A stretch of 64,000 bases of DNA from Mucidula mucida (GCA_015501055.1 JADNYV010000123.1:1-64000), one strand, 5' to 3'; shown: positions 10,961-23,053, counted from the first letter of the stretch. Notes: generated from the sequence alone by a model not told the origin. Numbers and translations are program-made.

Positions 10961-13013
10961 ATGAGCCTTGCCAACTCACCTCTCCCAGACTTCTCTCCTT
11001 CAGGAGTTGCTACTGCAGCTGCTGTCACCGGAGCAGTAAGTGCATCACTCACTCTACGAAGCTTCAGTACTCACGCGCCGACTAGCTAACGACAGTTTAT
11101 CTGAACCGACATGAATACCGTGGCGATACCGCTTTGATTCTTTGCGCCACAGGATGGACAGCTCTCGCCGTTTCCGGCGTCTTGCAAGGCAACTCGACGC
11201 TCCAATCCCTCCTCATCGCCTTCGCCGGTCTTGGCTCATATCTCGGCTCGATGATTGTCCTCGCCGTGGCATACCGTTTATCGCCCTTCCACCCGCTCTG
11301 GAAATATCCGGGCCCTTTCCTCAACAAAATTACTTCTCTCGCGATCATGCACATGGTCTCGACCGGCAAACGCTACGAAATCATCAAGGGATGGCACGAG
11401 AAATACGGCAAGTTTGTACGAACGGGTAAGCGACTGGATTCTAGGATATGGGATACCTACTACGAGATACTAGGTCCCAATACTTTGTCAATTGCTTCCA
11501 CAGAGGCTGTGCATCCGATCTACACAACGGCGCAGAGCATGGACAAGAGTAACGCGTACCGCCCTGGGCGTGCGCCAGTCGGTGGCCTGTTCTTTACGCC
11601 AAAACGCGATATTCATAACATTAGGCGTAAAGCCTGGGCCGGCGCGTTCAGCGCTAAATCGTAAGCAACTCTCATGCGGTTGATGTCGGCGTCGTCGTTG
11701 AAACCCTGTTCTTCTAGGATTCAAGGTCTTATGACCATAGTGGACAAGCGCACCAAGCAAATGCTCAGAGTCATGGAAGACAGGCGCGACAAGGACGGTG
11801 TCATTGACATGTCTGAAATCATCCTGCATTGGGCTTACGATCTCATGGTATGCACCTAAAGCGTCCAATATCTGTAGTGACATTCCTTTGCAGGCTGAAA
11901 TGACCTTTGGGGCGACGAGCAACGTGGAACTCATGGCAAAGGGTGACCCCGAGAACATCTCTTCTAACGCTCAAAACGCCACGGTTGTGTTCGAAATGTG
12001 CGTATCAAGAGTCTTGAAAGATGTCACTATTGATGTTTCTTCCCCAGTCTCGGTGAATCCCCCTCCATCTTCGATCTGGCGTGGCACCTCCCCGTTTCGA
12101 AAGAGTTCCATGTTCTTGAAGATACCGCCAGGAACTCATGGACGTTCGAAAGCACACGACCGGCAACGATATTGCGTCTTTCTTGGTCAGTCTTATGTTT
12201 GGCTTGTTGAACTTTGGCTGACATCCGCCTAGCTCGGAGAGAAAGGTGGTCAGAGACTCGGTGATGCCGATCTGAACATTGACTCTGCCTTTGCCATCGC
12301 CGCGGTACGTACGATGCTTACGATAACATGCACGATCTCTGATGCCTTCAGGATCCGACACTACTAATGGAAGTTTGACCATCCTCCTGTACTACCTCCT
12401 CCGTGACCGCAAAGTGTACAACAAGCTCCGCGACGAACTGGACGCGCACTACAACAGCGCCGACGAGATTGATGACTACAAGGCGCTCATGGAATTGCCC
12501 TATCTCTACGGCGTCGTCTGGGAGGGGCTGCGCCTCGGAACGCCCTTTGGTGGTCTTCCGCGTGTTGTGGGCAAGGGTGGGCAAATGCTCGACGGGGAGT
12601 TCATCCCCGAGGACATCGTCGTCTCCGTGCCGCCGTACACTCAGCAAACCGACCCGAACAACTTTTATCCCTCGCCTATGGAGTTCTTGCCTGAACGGTG
12701 GCAGCCCGAGGGTCTTGGCCCCGATACCAAGACGGACAAGAACGCGATGTTGTCGTTCTCGTACGGTAGGTGTTCACAGTTGTCTATTCAGGACCTGCGC
12801 TGAGAACTACTTGTAGGCGCGTTTAGTTGTCTTGGCAAGAATTTTGCGCAGCAGGAGCTGCACCTTACGGTTGCGGAGCTCATGCTCACGTACCACATGG
12901 AGCTGCCCAAGTCGTTCGATGGTCAGAAGTTTGAGGATGGTATTCAGAATATGCGCACTACGTTGTTCACGTATCCGCTGAGCATCACTGCTACGCGTCG
13001 CGATGATCGTTAA
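10961..13013 (+). CDS. Cytochrome P450, with one apparent 1-nt frameshift
   Basis: Nine exons join (10961-11035, 11086-11425, 11474-11660, 11718-11847, 11894-11997, 12048-12185, 12233-12308, 12352-12765, 12817-13013), giving about 553 aa. An N-terminal hydrophobic stretch anchors it. The membrane-proximal PGPFLNK, the I-helix SDTTNGS, the K-helix ExxR (WEGLRLG), the PERW motif (FLPERWQPEG) and the heme loop FSYGAFSCLGKNFA are all present. Exon 6 needs one extra base near 12131 (a GG that should be GGG) to keep frame between HVLEDTAR and ELMDVRKHTTGND. It is therefore a pseudogene, a null allele or an assembly error. The heme loop has F where the family has a near-invariant R before the Cys ligand, and the best splice choice at 12308 puts R at the usual I-helix Gly. 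The substrate cannot be told. FMO genes nearby may be coincidental. Confidence 0.75.
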
Positions 13014-13554
13014 GGCTTTGTTGATACGATTTTCCTCGCACTACATACAAGTTTGGTATCAATACAGTAACAACAATAATGACTAGATAGAGAATTTCAA
13101 TGTTGTCTTGAATTTTACTTCGGACTGGACCTTTTTGTAATTAGTTTTCCAAAGAACCTTTGCGAGTCTGCTCTGAAAAGTGCTCACGAGCAGAAGAGGT
13201 GCGGGCCTGTTTTGAAACCCGAACGCGGTAAACCATAACCGAATCCAGCTCCCGACCATTTGGCGAACGTTGTGGCGACCGTTTGAATCAAGTGTGGCTA
13301 TAATGCGAACGCCAGGTCGCGAAGTACTCATGTCAATAAGCCACGGATCTATTATGGAGAAGAATACGTAGTATACAGTGCGTGCATCAACTTGAATATA
13401 GAAATATCTGACGAGTCAACATGGACCATCTGCGTATGTCATCATCGTCAAGTACTTGGCCTTCTGAGCGCCATGATACGGTGCGATACTAAGAAACGAC
13501 CTATCTAGCCCTGCGAGATCACTAGACATGAAGAGCTGCGCAGGAATCAGATAT
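13014..13554. other. Intergenic, 3' ends of P450 and the coiled-coil remnant
   Basis: There is no convincing gene. A stretch at 13230-13365 (words such as CCATTTGGCGAACGTTGTGGCGAC and GATCTATTATGGAGAAGA) has a diverged direct counterpart at about 29655-29745. Confidence 0.35.
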
Positions 13555-14872
13555 TTACTTACCGAGACGACTTGAGAGTCTGCGAACTTTCGCAGCTGAA
13601 ATTGACGTCTTGTGAGGATTCCTCTTCCAACATGCATTCGTGCGCAGGCGCGCATCTGCACGCGACAAGTCTGCGCTGCAGTACTTGCATCGCTTCGACT
13701 TGGATCTCGGGTGGGCGCCGGACGACTTGAAATGTCGTTGGAGCGCGTGAACGTCGTGGTGCAGCCAGGAACGGGGCACAGGTAGCGATCACTGTCTTTA
13801 AGCCTTTTGTGCCCAACAAGGGAAGAGTTGGGCGGGCAGCCACGCTTCCTGGGGACGATGTATGAGGCGCTACTGTGCGTCGGTGATGATTGGGACTTGT
13901 CGCCCTCCTCCTCATCCGAGTACTCCTCCTCGTTGGATTCAAGCTGTTCATTCTGAGCGGCATGTCGCAGTAGAGACGAAGATGGCTCTGACGCTGGTTT
14001 GGAGCGATGCGGTAGTGGATGTGGGGAAGCGGAGGATGATGAGCCGCAAGGACGAACGATATGGCACGAGGTGGTCTCCTTTGAGTTTCGCTTTCTCTTC
14101 AGGTCCTCAGATGTCCGAGGTGCATCCTCTTCCGAAACGGAAGACTATTGACGGGATACACTAATTTGTTCTGGTAGCTGACCTTGTTGCAATAATTTAA
14201 AGTCGTTAGTGAAAGGATCGGCGTCACTGTCGTTTTCGTCAAGGCTCCTGTGTTCCGTTTCTTCTTGCAATGTCGGCTGTTCTTCCGCAAGAGTGGGGCT
14301 CGGTGCCTCCACCTTCATTCCCTGCATGGGTATATGTTGTAACAAAGCAGAATTGGCTTAAATGAAGAAAACTCTCCTCCTCCTCTTCTTCTTCTTCTTC
14401 GGACATCCATGGCTCGTTTGCATGCAGCAGCGGTGCGAAATGGTCTGGGCTTGTTGGACCTGGGGATTTCAACAGAGACAGATACCCCAGGAATGCTTCC
14501 AGTTGGGGATGACGCGGTACGGTCCGACGAAGAATTCTAAGGATCGACGTTCAATGTACTCAGGAACCTGGAAGAAGAGAGCATACATCGGCAATTGACT
14601 GTTGTATTCGATCAGCAATGAACTTTCTGTAAACTAGTCCGACTTGCCTTTGCAGACTCGGCGCGTTGCAATCTCTCAGACAGGTCTTGGTTGGTCCTCT
14701 TCAAATCGTTTATTGCAGAGTTCAGGGCAAGCAAATTATTAGACATTTCTGTGTTTCTTGTCCGTTCCTGCTGGAACTGAGAAAGATGTTGATTCCTCTC
14801 AGTGAGGATTTGGTCTTTGTACTTCCTGAGGCGCGCATTTTCCAGTAGCAGTAGTTCCAGTTCAGCGTCCAT
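13555..14872 (-). pseudogene. Coiled-coil protein with AT-hook/C2H2 zinc-finger-like tail, disrupted
   Basis: The start (ATG at 14872) opens a coiled coil of about 75 residues (MDAELELLLLENARLRKY..., ...AINDLKRTNQDLSERLQ). It is clearly homologous to the gene at 26734-28640. Downstream segments match that paralogue in order: IERRSLEFF, MKVEAPSPT, and DADPFTNDFKLLQQ followed by EDLKRKRN. The tail then differs: an AT-hook-like PRKRGCPPN and a finger-like CPVPGCTTTFTRSND, with LQRHFKSSGAHPRSKSKRCKYC reachable only in another frame. A TAG at 14154-14156 interrupts the frame between VSRQ and SSVSEED, and the E-rich run near 14390 also needs a shift. It is best read as a decayed, possibly chimeric copy. 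The poly-E run is encoded by a GAA/GAG repeat at 14362-14400. Confidence 0.55.
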
Positions 14873-14961
14873 TGTGGTCGTGAGCAAGTTTACCTACCCA
14901 AATCCGTTACCTCCGAATGCAACCCAAATAGGAACTCGCCTCTTATACCGATACCACCATC
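14873..14961. promoter_or_regulatory. Compact divergent promoter
   Basis: Only 89 bp separate the start codon of the minus-strand coiled-coil gene (14872) from that of the LSM gene (14962). The same head-to-head arrangement, with a gap of similar size (93 bp), recurs at 26641-26733 in inverted orientation. A shared bidirectional promoter that was duplicated with the pair is the simplest reading. Confidence 0.5.
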
Positions 14962-15321
14962 ATGGCTGAGGAACTCGCTCCGTTCCTCCGTCAGACCCTA
15001 CGCATAACGACCACTGATCATCGCATTTTTCTGGGTGCATTCGCTGGCACGGACAAGCCTCTCAACATCATCATAGTCAATGCGCAGGAGTACCGGATCG
15101 TCCATGCTTACCCAAAGCCTGGCAACGCAGATATGGATACTACCGGACCGGACCAGGAGTCAGCAGTGGAGAGAGCAGTTCGCTTAGCACACGAAACGGA
15201 AATGCGCGTGGAGAATATGGACGGCCGCTATGTTGGACACATTTCGATTCCTTGGAGGATGATTACCAAAGTCGAAGCCTCGCTTGTTGAACAGGACGAT
15301 CCGGAGGAGGATTATCTGTGA
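14962..15321 (+). CDS. LSM-domain protein, NAA38/LSMD1-like
   Basis: This single-exon gene encodes 119 aa. After an acidic start, the Sm motif 1 pattern reads TDHRIFLGAFAGTDKPLNII, then NAQEY. An acidic insert follows, then Sm2-like GRYVGHISIPWRMITKVEAS. That spacing and the NAQEY feature resemble NAA38, the small LSM subunit of the NatC N-terminal acetyltransferase. Canonical LSM1-8 proteins have a different Sm2 (IRGxx). The ATG context ACCATCATGG is good. The divergent partner is a coiled-coil gene 89 bp away. A broken second copy lies at 26346-26640. Confidence 0.75.
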   Translation: MAEELAPFLRQTLRITTTDHRIFLGAFAGTDKPLNIIIVNAQEYRIVHAYPKPGNADMDTTGPDQESAVERAVRLAHETEMRVENMDGRYVGHISIPWRMITKVEASLVEQDDPEEDYL

Positions 15322-15711
15322 AGTACGGCTTAGTGTAGCGTTGTAGGCGATGAAAGTTTAACGCTCTCTTGGTGCGTTTACACTCCCCGAGGACTCATTA
15401 TATCTTCATCTCGACCAGTTCACCCTCCGGCGACGCTTTTAGATTGTACACGCCCTCAGGTTCTTTTATACGTACGTTCAATGTTTACTTGCTGAGTTGC
15501 TGGCTGACATCTACTATTAGGTTTATTGTACTCTACATAAATACCTCAATGAAGCGTCGGGATCGTCAGGCATCCGACATGAAACTTTGGGACCAAGCCA
15601 GGCTATAACTTTCGTGAGATTTTAACAAATTGCGACACTCTGCGTCTATCATCGTCATCATGATTGGCAACTGTCCAGTTTTGCTTCAAACGTTCTTTAT
15701 CTTGAACCACC
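15322..15711. other. Promoter region of FMO copy 1
   Basis: No gene is seen. The last ~170 bp (from about ATGAAGCGTCGGGATCG) resemble the sequence upstream of the other FMO copy at 47880-48038 (shared TTCGTGAGATTT, CAAATTGCGACA). The match is much looser than that of the coding start that follows. Confidence 0.5.
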
Positions 15712-17174
15712 ATGACCCCGAAGCGCATCCTGGTTATCGGCGGCGGACCTGCTGGGCTCGTGTCACTGCGAAATCTGACTGATCGGGGCCAATTTGAGCG
15801 CGTTGAGCTCGTCGAACGAAGGGACGACGTTGGCGGTGTATGGTGAGCCCAATCGCGCCCTTTCTCGCACCGAAAAACTCAAGGAAATTGCCAGGTACTT
15901 GGATGACCCCAAGGAGGGAGATACCAAGCCCCGATGGCCCTCACCGGCGTATCCTGGTCTGGTGGGCAACGTCCTCCCCGAGTTTTTATCTTTCTCCCAC
16001 TTTCCGTTTCCAGAGCCGCCGTCTACGCCTCATCAACCGTTCCCTACTCTCGTCGAGACCTATCACTACCTTCGCGCATTCGCGGACCCGTATTTGAAGA
16101 GCGGCCATATCAGACTGAACACGGAGATTACATCTGTGGATGAACTACCAGACGGTGGTGGCTGGAATGTTAGCTTCAACGACTGGAATGCTGGTGGGAA
16201 AGCTCGCCAAGAGACGTGGGACGCGGTTGTCGTTGCCATTGGATGGCACGACAATCTGGTTTGGCCAACGACGGAGGGTTTGGACGAGCTCAAGGCGAGA
16301 AACCTTGCTATCCACGCGAAACGGTGGAGAGGAGCGAAGGGTTACGAGGGAAAGGTACGCTCCTTAGTTCTATGGTTCGCATTGTCTAACCATCAAGTAG
16401 CGCGCTCTGGTCATTGGGAATGCTAACTCCTCCAACGATATCGCTGCTCAACTAGCGCCCGTTGCTCAAGTCCCGGTATACCGTAGCATTCGACGCCCGT
16501 CTTTCCCTAGATTCCCTAATCTTCCCGACGAACGTATCAAGGACGTGGCGCCGGTCATTAAGTACGCGCTAGACCAGGATGACAAGGTCACTGCGACGCT
16601 TAAAGACGGTACCATCATATCCGATATCGATATCGTGTTCGTCGGCACCGGATACAAGCCGTATCCCGAGTTCGTGCATCTCCTCAACGACACGAAGGAG
16701 CTGCAGTCGCTCATGACTCCCCCACCGACGCCGCATCGTATCCCATCTCTGTATCGCTATATACTGAATGCGCATAATCCCACTCTCGCCTTCACCTGCT
16801 CAGCGCTATCTTATACCCCCTTCACCATCGGCGACTTGCAGAGCACATGGCTTGCCCTTGCGTGGCGCGGGGAAATCGCGTACCCGCAAACGGTGGAAGA
16901 GCGACTTGTGTTTGAGCGGGAGCGTTTGGAGGCGATAGCCCAGTGGGTGGCGACGCTGGATAACCCTTCGACGTTGTTTGTGTATGGCGTTTTGGGCCCG
17001 TATGAGGAGGAGTATGCGATTAAGCTCAAGGAGGATGTAGTGAAAGCGCGTCCAGAGTTGAAGAATGTCCTTCCGGAGTGGAGTGAGGCGAGGACGAAGC
17101 ATAGGGAGGCGATGTATGCTGTGAGGTTCAAGTCGTTGGAGTGGACGCGGGATCATAATAAAGTTGAGCATTAG
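15712..17174 (+). CDS. Flavin-containing monooxygenase, copy 1
   Basis: Three exons (15712-15842, 15895-16354, 16401-17174) give 454 aa. The FAD fingerprint VIGGGPAGLVSL sits at residues 7-18, DDVGGVW at about 40 spans the first intron, and the second dinucleotide motif VIGNANSSNDIA opens exon 3. The late motif VFVGTGYKPYPEF corresponds to the FATGY-like element of class B FMOs and N-hydroxylating enzymes. Such proteins use NADPH and FAD to oxygenate soft nucleophiles, and the substrate is unknown. Introns are 52 and 46 nt. A near-duplicate with identical exon structure lies at 48039-49501. The gene appears intact, unlike the FMO at 7.1 kb. Confidence 0.85.
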
Positions 17175-18160
17175 ATTTATGTATTGGGGATATTTGACTG
17201 TGAGTATTTTGTTGGGTAGTCAGTAGTAATTAATTATTACAGATGTGCTGGCCATGGCCGGGTTCAGGTAAGTTTGTTGATGGGGTTGGCATTTGCGGAA
17301 AAGAGTGACCCGGGGTGCCTATCCTTGGAGAAGTGATTCCTCAGGCAGAAGAGAGGCGTGTCTGCGTCACTAAATTTAGTGTGCTGATTCTCAAGATGGC
17401 CCTCATGAAAAGATGATCTATTATATGAGCTATCTATGCTACCTCGTCCTTCGGCTCTGAGTTATTTGTGCAGAAGCAGTGAGAGATCAGGCGGTCGTGG
17501 GTTAAAGCCGGGGCGCGATCAAGGTGTGATCGCTTTGCATGATGTACCGCCATCTTGCCCACCGAATTCACTTTTGCATCAATCATAGATGTCGAATTTT
17601 ATAGGAAGAAATGTCTTGGTGCGCTTCTACACTGTCTCAGAGGACTTGGATTAATTCTTTCTCAAAGCGGCGGACTACATACTCAGGTCCGACATCCCAG
17701 ATGTCTTCGGCAATGTTCGCAAACCGTCACAGCAGCATCTCAGGTTGTAGACGAGATCAAGCTCAAGGGAAGGCCTAGGAGTAGGACATCGGTGGTCAAA
17801 CCTTGCGTCGTTCATCTACTTTCTCTTGGGTAATTCCGAGTCCTATCTGAATTACACAGCCGCTTAGTCAATCAAGTTAGTTCCTCGTGAGATTTACCAA
17901 AATTAAGAGTATAAGTTGACTATGAATTCTTTGGCTTTCGCTAACCAGCCTTTCCCCTTCAATTCCTGTGGCGATTCCTGGATGTGCGGAACTCGATGAG
18001 CAGATAGATATATAGGTCAGGAGCGGCACTTACGAGCGGTGACTCAGGGCTCCGGTCCTGCGGACATTTCTTAAGCGCTGGCAGTTCTGAAGATACGTAA
18101 TGATGGTTCGTACCGTATTGAGAGTGGCCTCAGAAAGAGGCCTCGAAGTATCGTCAGGCT
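17175..18160. other. Intergenic, nothing recognised
   Basis: Short unsupported frames only. No TIR, tandem repeat or conserved motif was noticed. Confidence 0.4.
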
Positions 18161-18427
18161 TCAGAGACGGTCGGACAGCACCATCAGATTCTGAGGGCTG
18201 CTGGACATTCGTTGAAGATAATCCTGCATCATCGGCGGGGCTGAGTCCTGGTTGTGGATAATATCTGCAGGGATCGGAGAAGGCGGTATGGGCCCGGTGG
18301 TGACGATATCGTCGCCAGATTTCTGTGGCACTAGAGTAGACTCTCCGTAAGGCAACTCTTCGCCACCGGGCGCGACAGGTATGTCAGAATGAGGCGTTTG
18401 AATATTGGCCAAGGTTCCAGGAGGCAT
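18161..18427 (-). CDS. Short Pro/Ser-rich ORF, uncertain
   Basis: This is an 88-aa ATG-initiated frame with low-complexity composition (runs such as GPIPPSPIPADI). It lies just downstream of the stop of the unrecognised gene at 18693-20108. It could be a separate small gene, a spliced C-terminal extension of that gene, or chance. Nothing identifies a function. Confidence 0.2.
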   Translation of the reverse strand: MPPGTLANIQTPHSDIPVAPGGEELPYGESTLVPQKSGDDIVTTGPIPPSPIPADIIHNQDSAPPMMQDYLQRMSSSPQNLMVLSDRL

Positions 18428-18692
18428 CGGAGAAGCCTATCATGGTCAATGTAGAAGGCAGCGGCGGACAGTAAGACTGGAGTCGTACATCACCTCTACG
18501 CGGATCCTGGAGATTCGGGCTCCCGAAAGCGTCAACCGAGCGTCGAAATTTCGAGGGAAGAGACTCGGCGTCCGGGGGCTAGGATGAACGGTTGAATCTC
18601 GTAAGTACTCGAAGAACCAAAAGCCGACGTACCGAGACCAAAGTCATTTCGCTCGGCACCAAAGATATCTTAGATTGCGCGTTCTACAAAGA

Positions 18693-20108
18693 TCAAGCAT
18701 GAAATCCAACGACAAAAAACTGGAGGCGCACGAATGGTACAAGAGTCTGCCTACTGCTTCCTAGGCCTTCGGCGCTGACAGTAAGATAAATGCTTTTAGG
18801 GCTGTCCTTTTTCTGTAAAGTGATTGAGGCGTCGGCTAGATACCACGACAACGGAAAACAAACCAGCAGATCACCAGCGTCGTTCTCGATAATCCACGTA
18901 AATTGGGTGTCTCTGCGTCTGGCCTTGATGACCTCGTCTAAAAGTGTCTCCCATGACACGGATAAGGAAGCTGTCTCTCTACTACGTTCGCGTTTCGTGA
19001 TCTTCAAGGAGACAGCCTGATCCAGCTGGTCTTGAAACCAAGTAACCTCTACCAGCAGTCCGGATGTACCTGAGGAGGAATTGACTCAATACGAGACACA
19101 ATCGAATGATCTCCAACCTTTCAATAATATGACATCTTTGAATCGACACAACTGGCCGAATCGCCATCCTGCAATATGCTTGAATAGAATTAACGGGTGA
19201 TTGTGGGCGTCCGTGATACAGTGGATGATGATGCGCTCCGTTTCTGCACGTTTCCGAGTGGCGCCATAATCAGAAAGCGTCTTTGAAAAGACAAGGGCGT
19301 CCCGCCTTTCCGAAACCCGGTACCCTGGGTGCTCTAAGTTGTCGTAGAAGTGCGGATTGCTTCGCAGTGATATGGCCTTATCCTGCATGATCCACCGCAA
19401 GAGAACGATGTCGAATGTGTCATGCATCATACACTCTCCAACTAGTTATTGCCCGCATGAATGGTCTTCGTAACACGTGCACCTGGATGCGTACCTTTGT
19501 AGAGATGTGGAGCATCGATATCCCTGCCAAGTCGTGGCTGCACATGCCTCACTTCGATGTCAATTGTGTTTTCAAACTTGAGCACCTTAGCACAGGATCG
19601 TCAGTCTTGTCCTTCTCAGCGTAGAAAGTAAGGCTACCTGGAGTATCACATCGCGTTTACGCACAGCCTTGGTCCATTTTGCTGTCTTTTCTGCTTCTAT
19701 CTTGCTCGAATTGTGTATCTTCGCTCTGAACGCCGCAAAAACCTCGACCTGTGTCTGTTAAATCTTTTGATTATTTTTGATGCGTCATTGTATACCTCGT
19801 CGTCAGGTAGGTCTCGCATCCAGCGGTCGAAAGACGTCAGTTCCAGGGGCACTCCCGTGGTGATAACCTTTGCGATTTCTTTGACGACTTCATTTGAGAG
19901 CTTCTTTCTCGAATAATTATGAACACTTAGAAATCAGAAATCAGTCGCATGCTCACCTCTTTGGCCAATCCGCTTTTTCTTCCCGTTCCCACTTTTCGGT
20001 GATCGTCCTATATAGATGTACAAGTTCTATCGCTTGTGGCACAACTGGTCGTTTGGCACGTCGAAACAAATTGCGAATGTCTCGTGACACCAAACCGCTC
20101 ACAACCAT
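18693..20108 (-). CDS. Unrecognised multi-exon gene
   Basis: On the minus strand, coherent segments run in order. They are MVVSGLVSRDIRNLFRRAKR (ATG at 20108), EVVKEIAKVITTG, FDRWMRDLPDDE, EAEKTAKWTKAVRKRDV, DIEVRHVQPRLGRD, a long exon (about 19142-19430, TFDIVLLRWIMQDKAISL to FKDVILLK) and a last exon (18693-19060) ending FFVVGFHA. Typical short GT..AG introns separate them. The estimate is about 380 aa. The protein is basic and shows no signal peptide or membrane segment. I do not recognise the family. Exon borders in the 5' half are approximate. Confidence 0.5.
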
Positions 20109-21017
20109 TGCTATATGTTGATCAGTAATGAATGCGTTGGCTATTCACTGGCAGGATAACTCGCTGACAACACAAGCGCGAATCTAGGTAGGAGAGGAAA
20201 TGCCACGAGTCCTAGAGATTCGAGATGCAGAGTAGAGGATATCAACACAACATTTGAGTATGAACAGCATCTAAATGTGGTTCTGATCCGCAATAAATCC
20301 AACCGAGGGCGTTCTGAATGAGAGTGACATGGAGAATGAATGACATAGCAGTTTTAGCGCGCGAAGCATGTGTGGGAACAAGCGCGCCTGAGTATTTTTA
20401 GACGTTGCTGAGGAAGAAGGGGTTAGTGAGACCCCGTAAAAGACTGATTGCCGCTATTAAACGCTGTTCTTTCAGTAGCAATAAAATCCCAGGGCTTAGA
20501 ACTATGCTTTAAGAAGTTAGTGCGAAAATGGACGGCAGCCGGCAGCTGAAGTTCCGATCCTCGAGTCACCTGTGTTCCCGTCCGTTCACAGAGCACCAAA
20601 AGCGTTAAATCTTGGAGGGCCGTCAAGGTTTCAACTACTGTCTTCCATTGGATGGCCATTTGTGGTGGTGCAGGATGAACTCGACATTTCGATCATTTCG
20701 GTGCTATAGACCCGGACCGAAGTGCCGTCTCCTGTACTCAATCACTCATGGCGGCTTGAGCTCGGGGCACGATGCTACTCCTTACAAATCCAAGCATCGG
20801 CGACTCTACTACCGTGATTGACACCTTGCATGGTGCTGCGTCTTTCTCCCAGTGCACCAGGATGTTCTAAGCGCCCCAATTCATCAGCGCATTTTCTGTG
20901 ATAACTAATGTTGGATTTCACGGCGTTTTCAACGTTGCATATATAGCCACTGAGCGCTTGCTCAAAAGTAGATAAAACGTCAGGCTAGGCAACTGCAAAC
21001 TATTACGCTTCCTCATC
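20109..21017. other. Intergenic between divergent genes
   Basis: This lies between the start of the minus-strand gene at 20108 and the plus-strand start at 21018. No motif or repeat was recognised, and it should hold both promoters. Confidence 0.4.
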
Positions 21018-23040
21018 ATGGCGACGCTTCATGAACGCCTCTCTTCAATAAAGGGACCGCATTTCTCTGCGACGCAGATGATCAAGGATCTCATTGAATG
21101 CTTGTCTGTTACCTTGTCTTCGTCTAGTCTTCGCCGAAACACGCACACCCTATGCACTGCTATCTCTCGTTCTCGGGATCTCTGCGAGAGCATTAACTCC
21201 CTCATCTCAGCCTCTTTCAACGAGGATGGTTGGACCAGTTTCGATGCGTACACAGCCATGATTGACCCTCTCGAGGAGTGAGTCCTCGCATTTGACACTA
21301 CGCTAACTTCTAATCAAGCTCGGCTTCAGGTTTCTTCTCGAGCTTACCGGACTTTCTGAGAATTCCTGCATTAGTAGCCTCAGCGGTGAACTATCGATAT
21401 TGGAATGGATCGAGGCGGGAGCGCTGTGGGCGAAGAACCGAAAGACCACGACTGCAACTCTTACATCTCTCTTCGAAGCGGCGCACTTCAAGGTCCGTGC
21501 TACAGTTATCAAACAGTCACTAAGAAAGCTGATATGTCATTGCAGTCAGCTGCTGCTGAAGTAGACTTGAAGGATCTACCTTTGTTCAGGCAGCATGATG
21601 ACATTGCATTCTTGGATGAACTCACCCGGGAGTCGTCCAGTCGCTACATCGCTCAGAAGAGCCAATTTTCCCCTAGGAGTCGGACTCATCTCGAAGCCAC
21701 GTTGCCGAAATTGAACGCCATACAGTCGAAACTCCGTCTTGGTGACAAATATGTATGTGTTGTGATTTCTGACATATGACACTTAACACCATTCTTCCTC
21801 AGGATATGACTGAATATTCGGTGAAGTTCATGTTGATCTTCATCGGTGTTGTGGAAGTAACGGCGAAAACGTCCGACAAAGAGGCTCAACAGCACTTGGG
21901 TTCGCCTGAGGTGCTTTCCAAAGTTCATGAGTATGCATGCACTCCGAAAACAAGTAGGTCTTCTCAACATCCAGTACAGTTTCTCGGCGCTTCTCGAATC
22001 GCACTTGGACAATAAAACCGAAGATGCTAACGCCCTGAAAACTCAACGAGAGGCGAAATGGAATGCGCTGATCGAGGCTCTCCAGAAGGCGAGCGGCATT
22101 GTGCATATATCCCCTTCCTATTGATTCTATACCTTTATCAGGGCAGAGTAGCTAGCCCAAGCTTCACCGAGCTCAAGAAATTGCCCTCGAAGATACGACC
22201 TCCTTATTATTTGCAGTGTCTGATCTTGGTCCGACATTGCCGCCGTCTTATTGACGAGCGCAGTAAAAGTCCTCCGCCTGCAAAAGAACCACTTGAACGG
22301 TATGTAAGACAACTAACTGCCTGCCAGCCCCACCTAACACATGAAAAGAGCGATGAAGGCCGTCACTTCTGCGTTGCAAGCGGCTGCCAATCTTCCACAG
22401 GCAGCTGACGGTGACAAACATAGTAGCATGGCCGCCTTGAAGACTGTAGAGGTCGACAACGCCTTTGCGTCTGCTGTCAAGGCCGTTAGCGACTCATTCA
22501 CTGAGTATAGCGTACGAATGTCGGTATCATTGGTGCTTCGCAGTTGATGATTTTATAGATTGATTTCCCTCAAAACCTTCTCCAGGAGGCTAAGCTGAAG
22601 GACGAACGCCGTTACAGTGACTGGAAAGACAGTCTGGACAAGGCAGATCTGGCTTGTTGTAGCTTTGCTGATACTGACTCCCGATACTATTAGATCAATG
22701 CAAGAACCCTAGCGCCCCTCGTCGAGGTTGTGGTCAAGGTTTCCGGCAAGGCGTCGACAGCTCTGTCGAAGGAAGAGACTTGTATGTTGATACTAGATCC
22801 GTGATATTACCGGTGCTGACACTCTCTTGCAGATAAAGTCTCGCGTACATCTTCGTTAAGCATGATCCTCTGGCATGTGTATCAACAAACGCCTCCGTCA
22901 TCTCGGGAACCAGTGCTTCAGGCGCGATTTGAAAGACCGAATCAGCCCGGGAAAGCACTCTCGCTATCGGCTCCGATTGCTGACGTTCTGAAGGTAACGG
23001 CGACAACGCCTGAGGTTCAGGTTGAGTTAGTCGTGGATTA
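21018..23040 (+). CDS. Unrecognised multi-exon gene, alpha-helical protein
   Basis: The gene starts at ATG 21018 (MATLHERLSSIKG). Exons include 21018-21279, about 21330-21492, 21545-21752, 21803-21950, an exon carrying KTQREAKWNALIEAL, one with SKIRPPYYLQCLILVRHCRR, one with MKRAMKAVTSALQAAANLP, one with EAKLKDERRYSDWKDSL and a final exon from about 22834 to the TAA at 23038-23040 (VSRTSSLSMILWHVYQQ). The estimate is about 500 aa, mostly amphipathic helix with no membrane segment. One junction (near 22660) could not be joined in phase, so either the model is incomplete or there is a small break. No family recognised. Confidence 0.45.
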
Positions 23041-23053
23041 ACATCTAATACGC

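Noticed and set aside
15763..15969. Identical 68-aa minus-strand frames opposite both FMO copies
   Set aside because: They are antisense to FMO exons 1-2 and are identical only because the sense DNA is nearly identical.
7068..17174. A secondary-metabolite cluster formed by FMO, P450 and FMO genes
   Set aside because: No core synthase (PKS, NRPS or terpene cyclase) is present, two of the genes look damaged, and unrelated genes lie between them.
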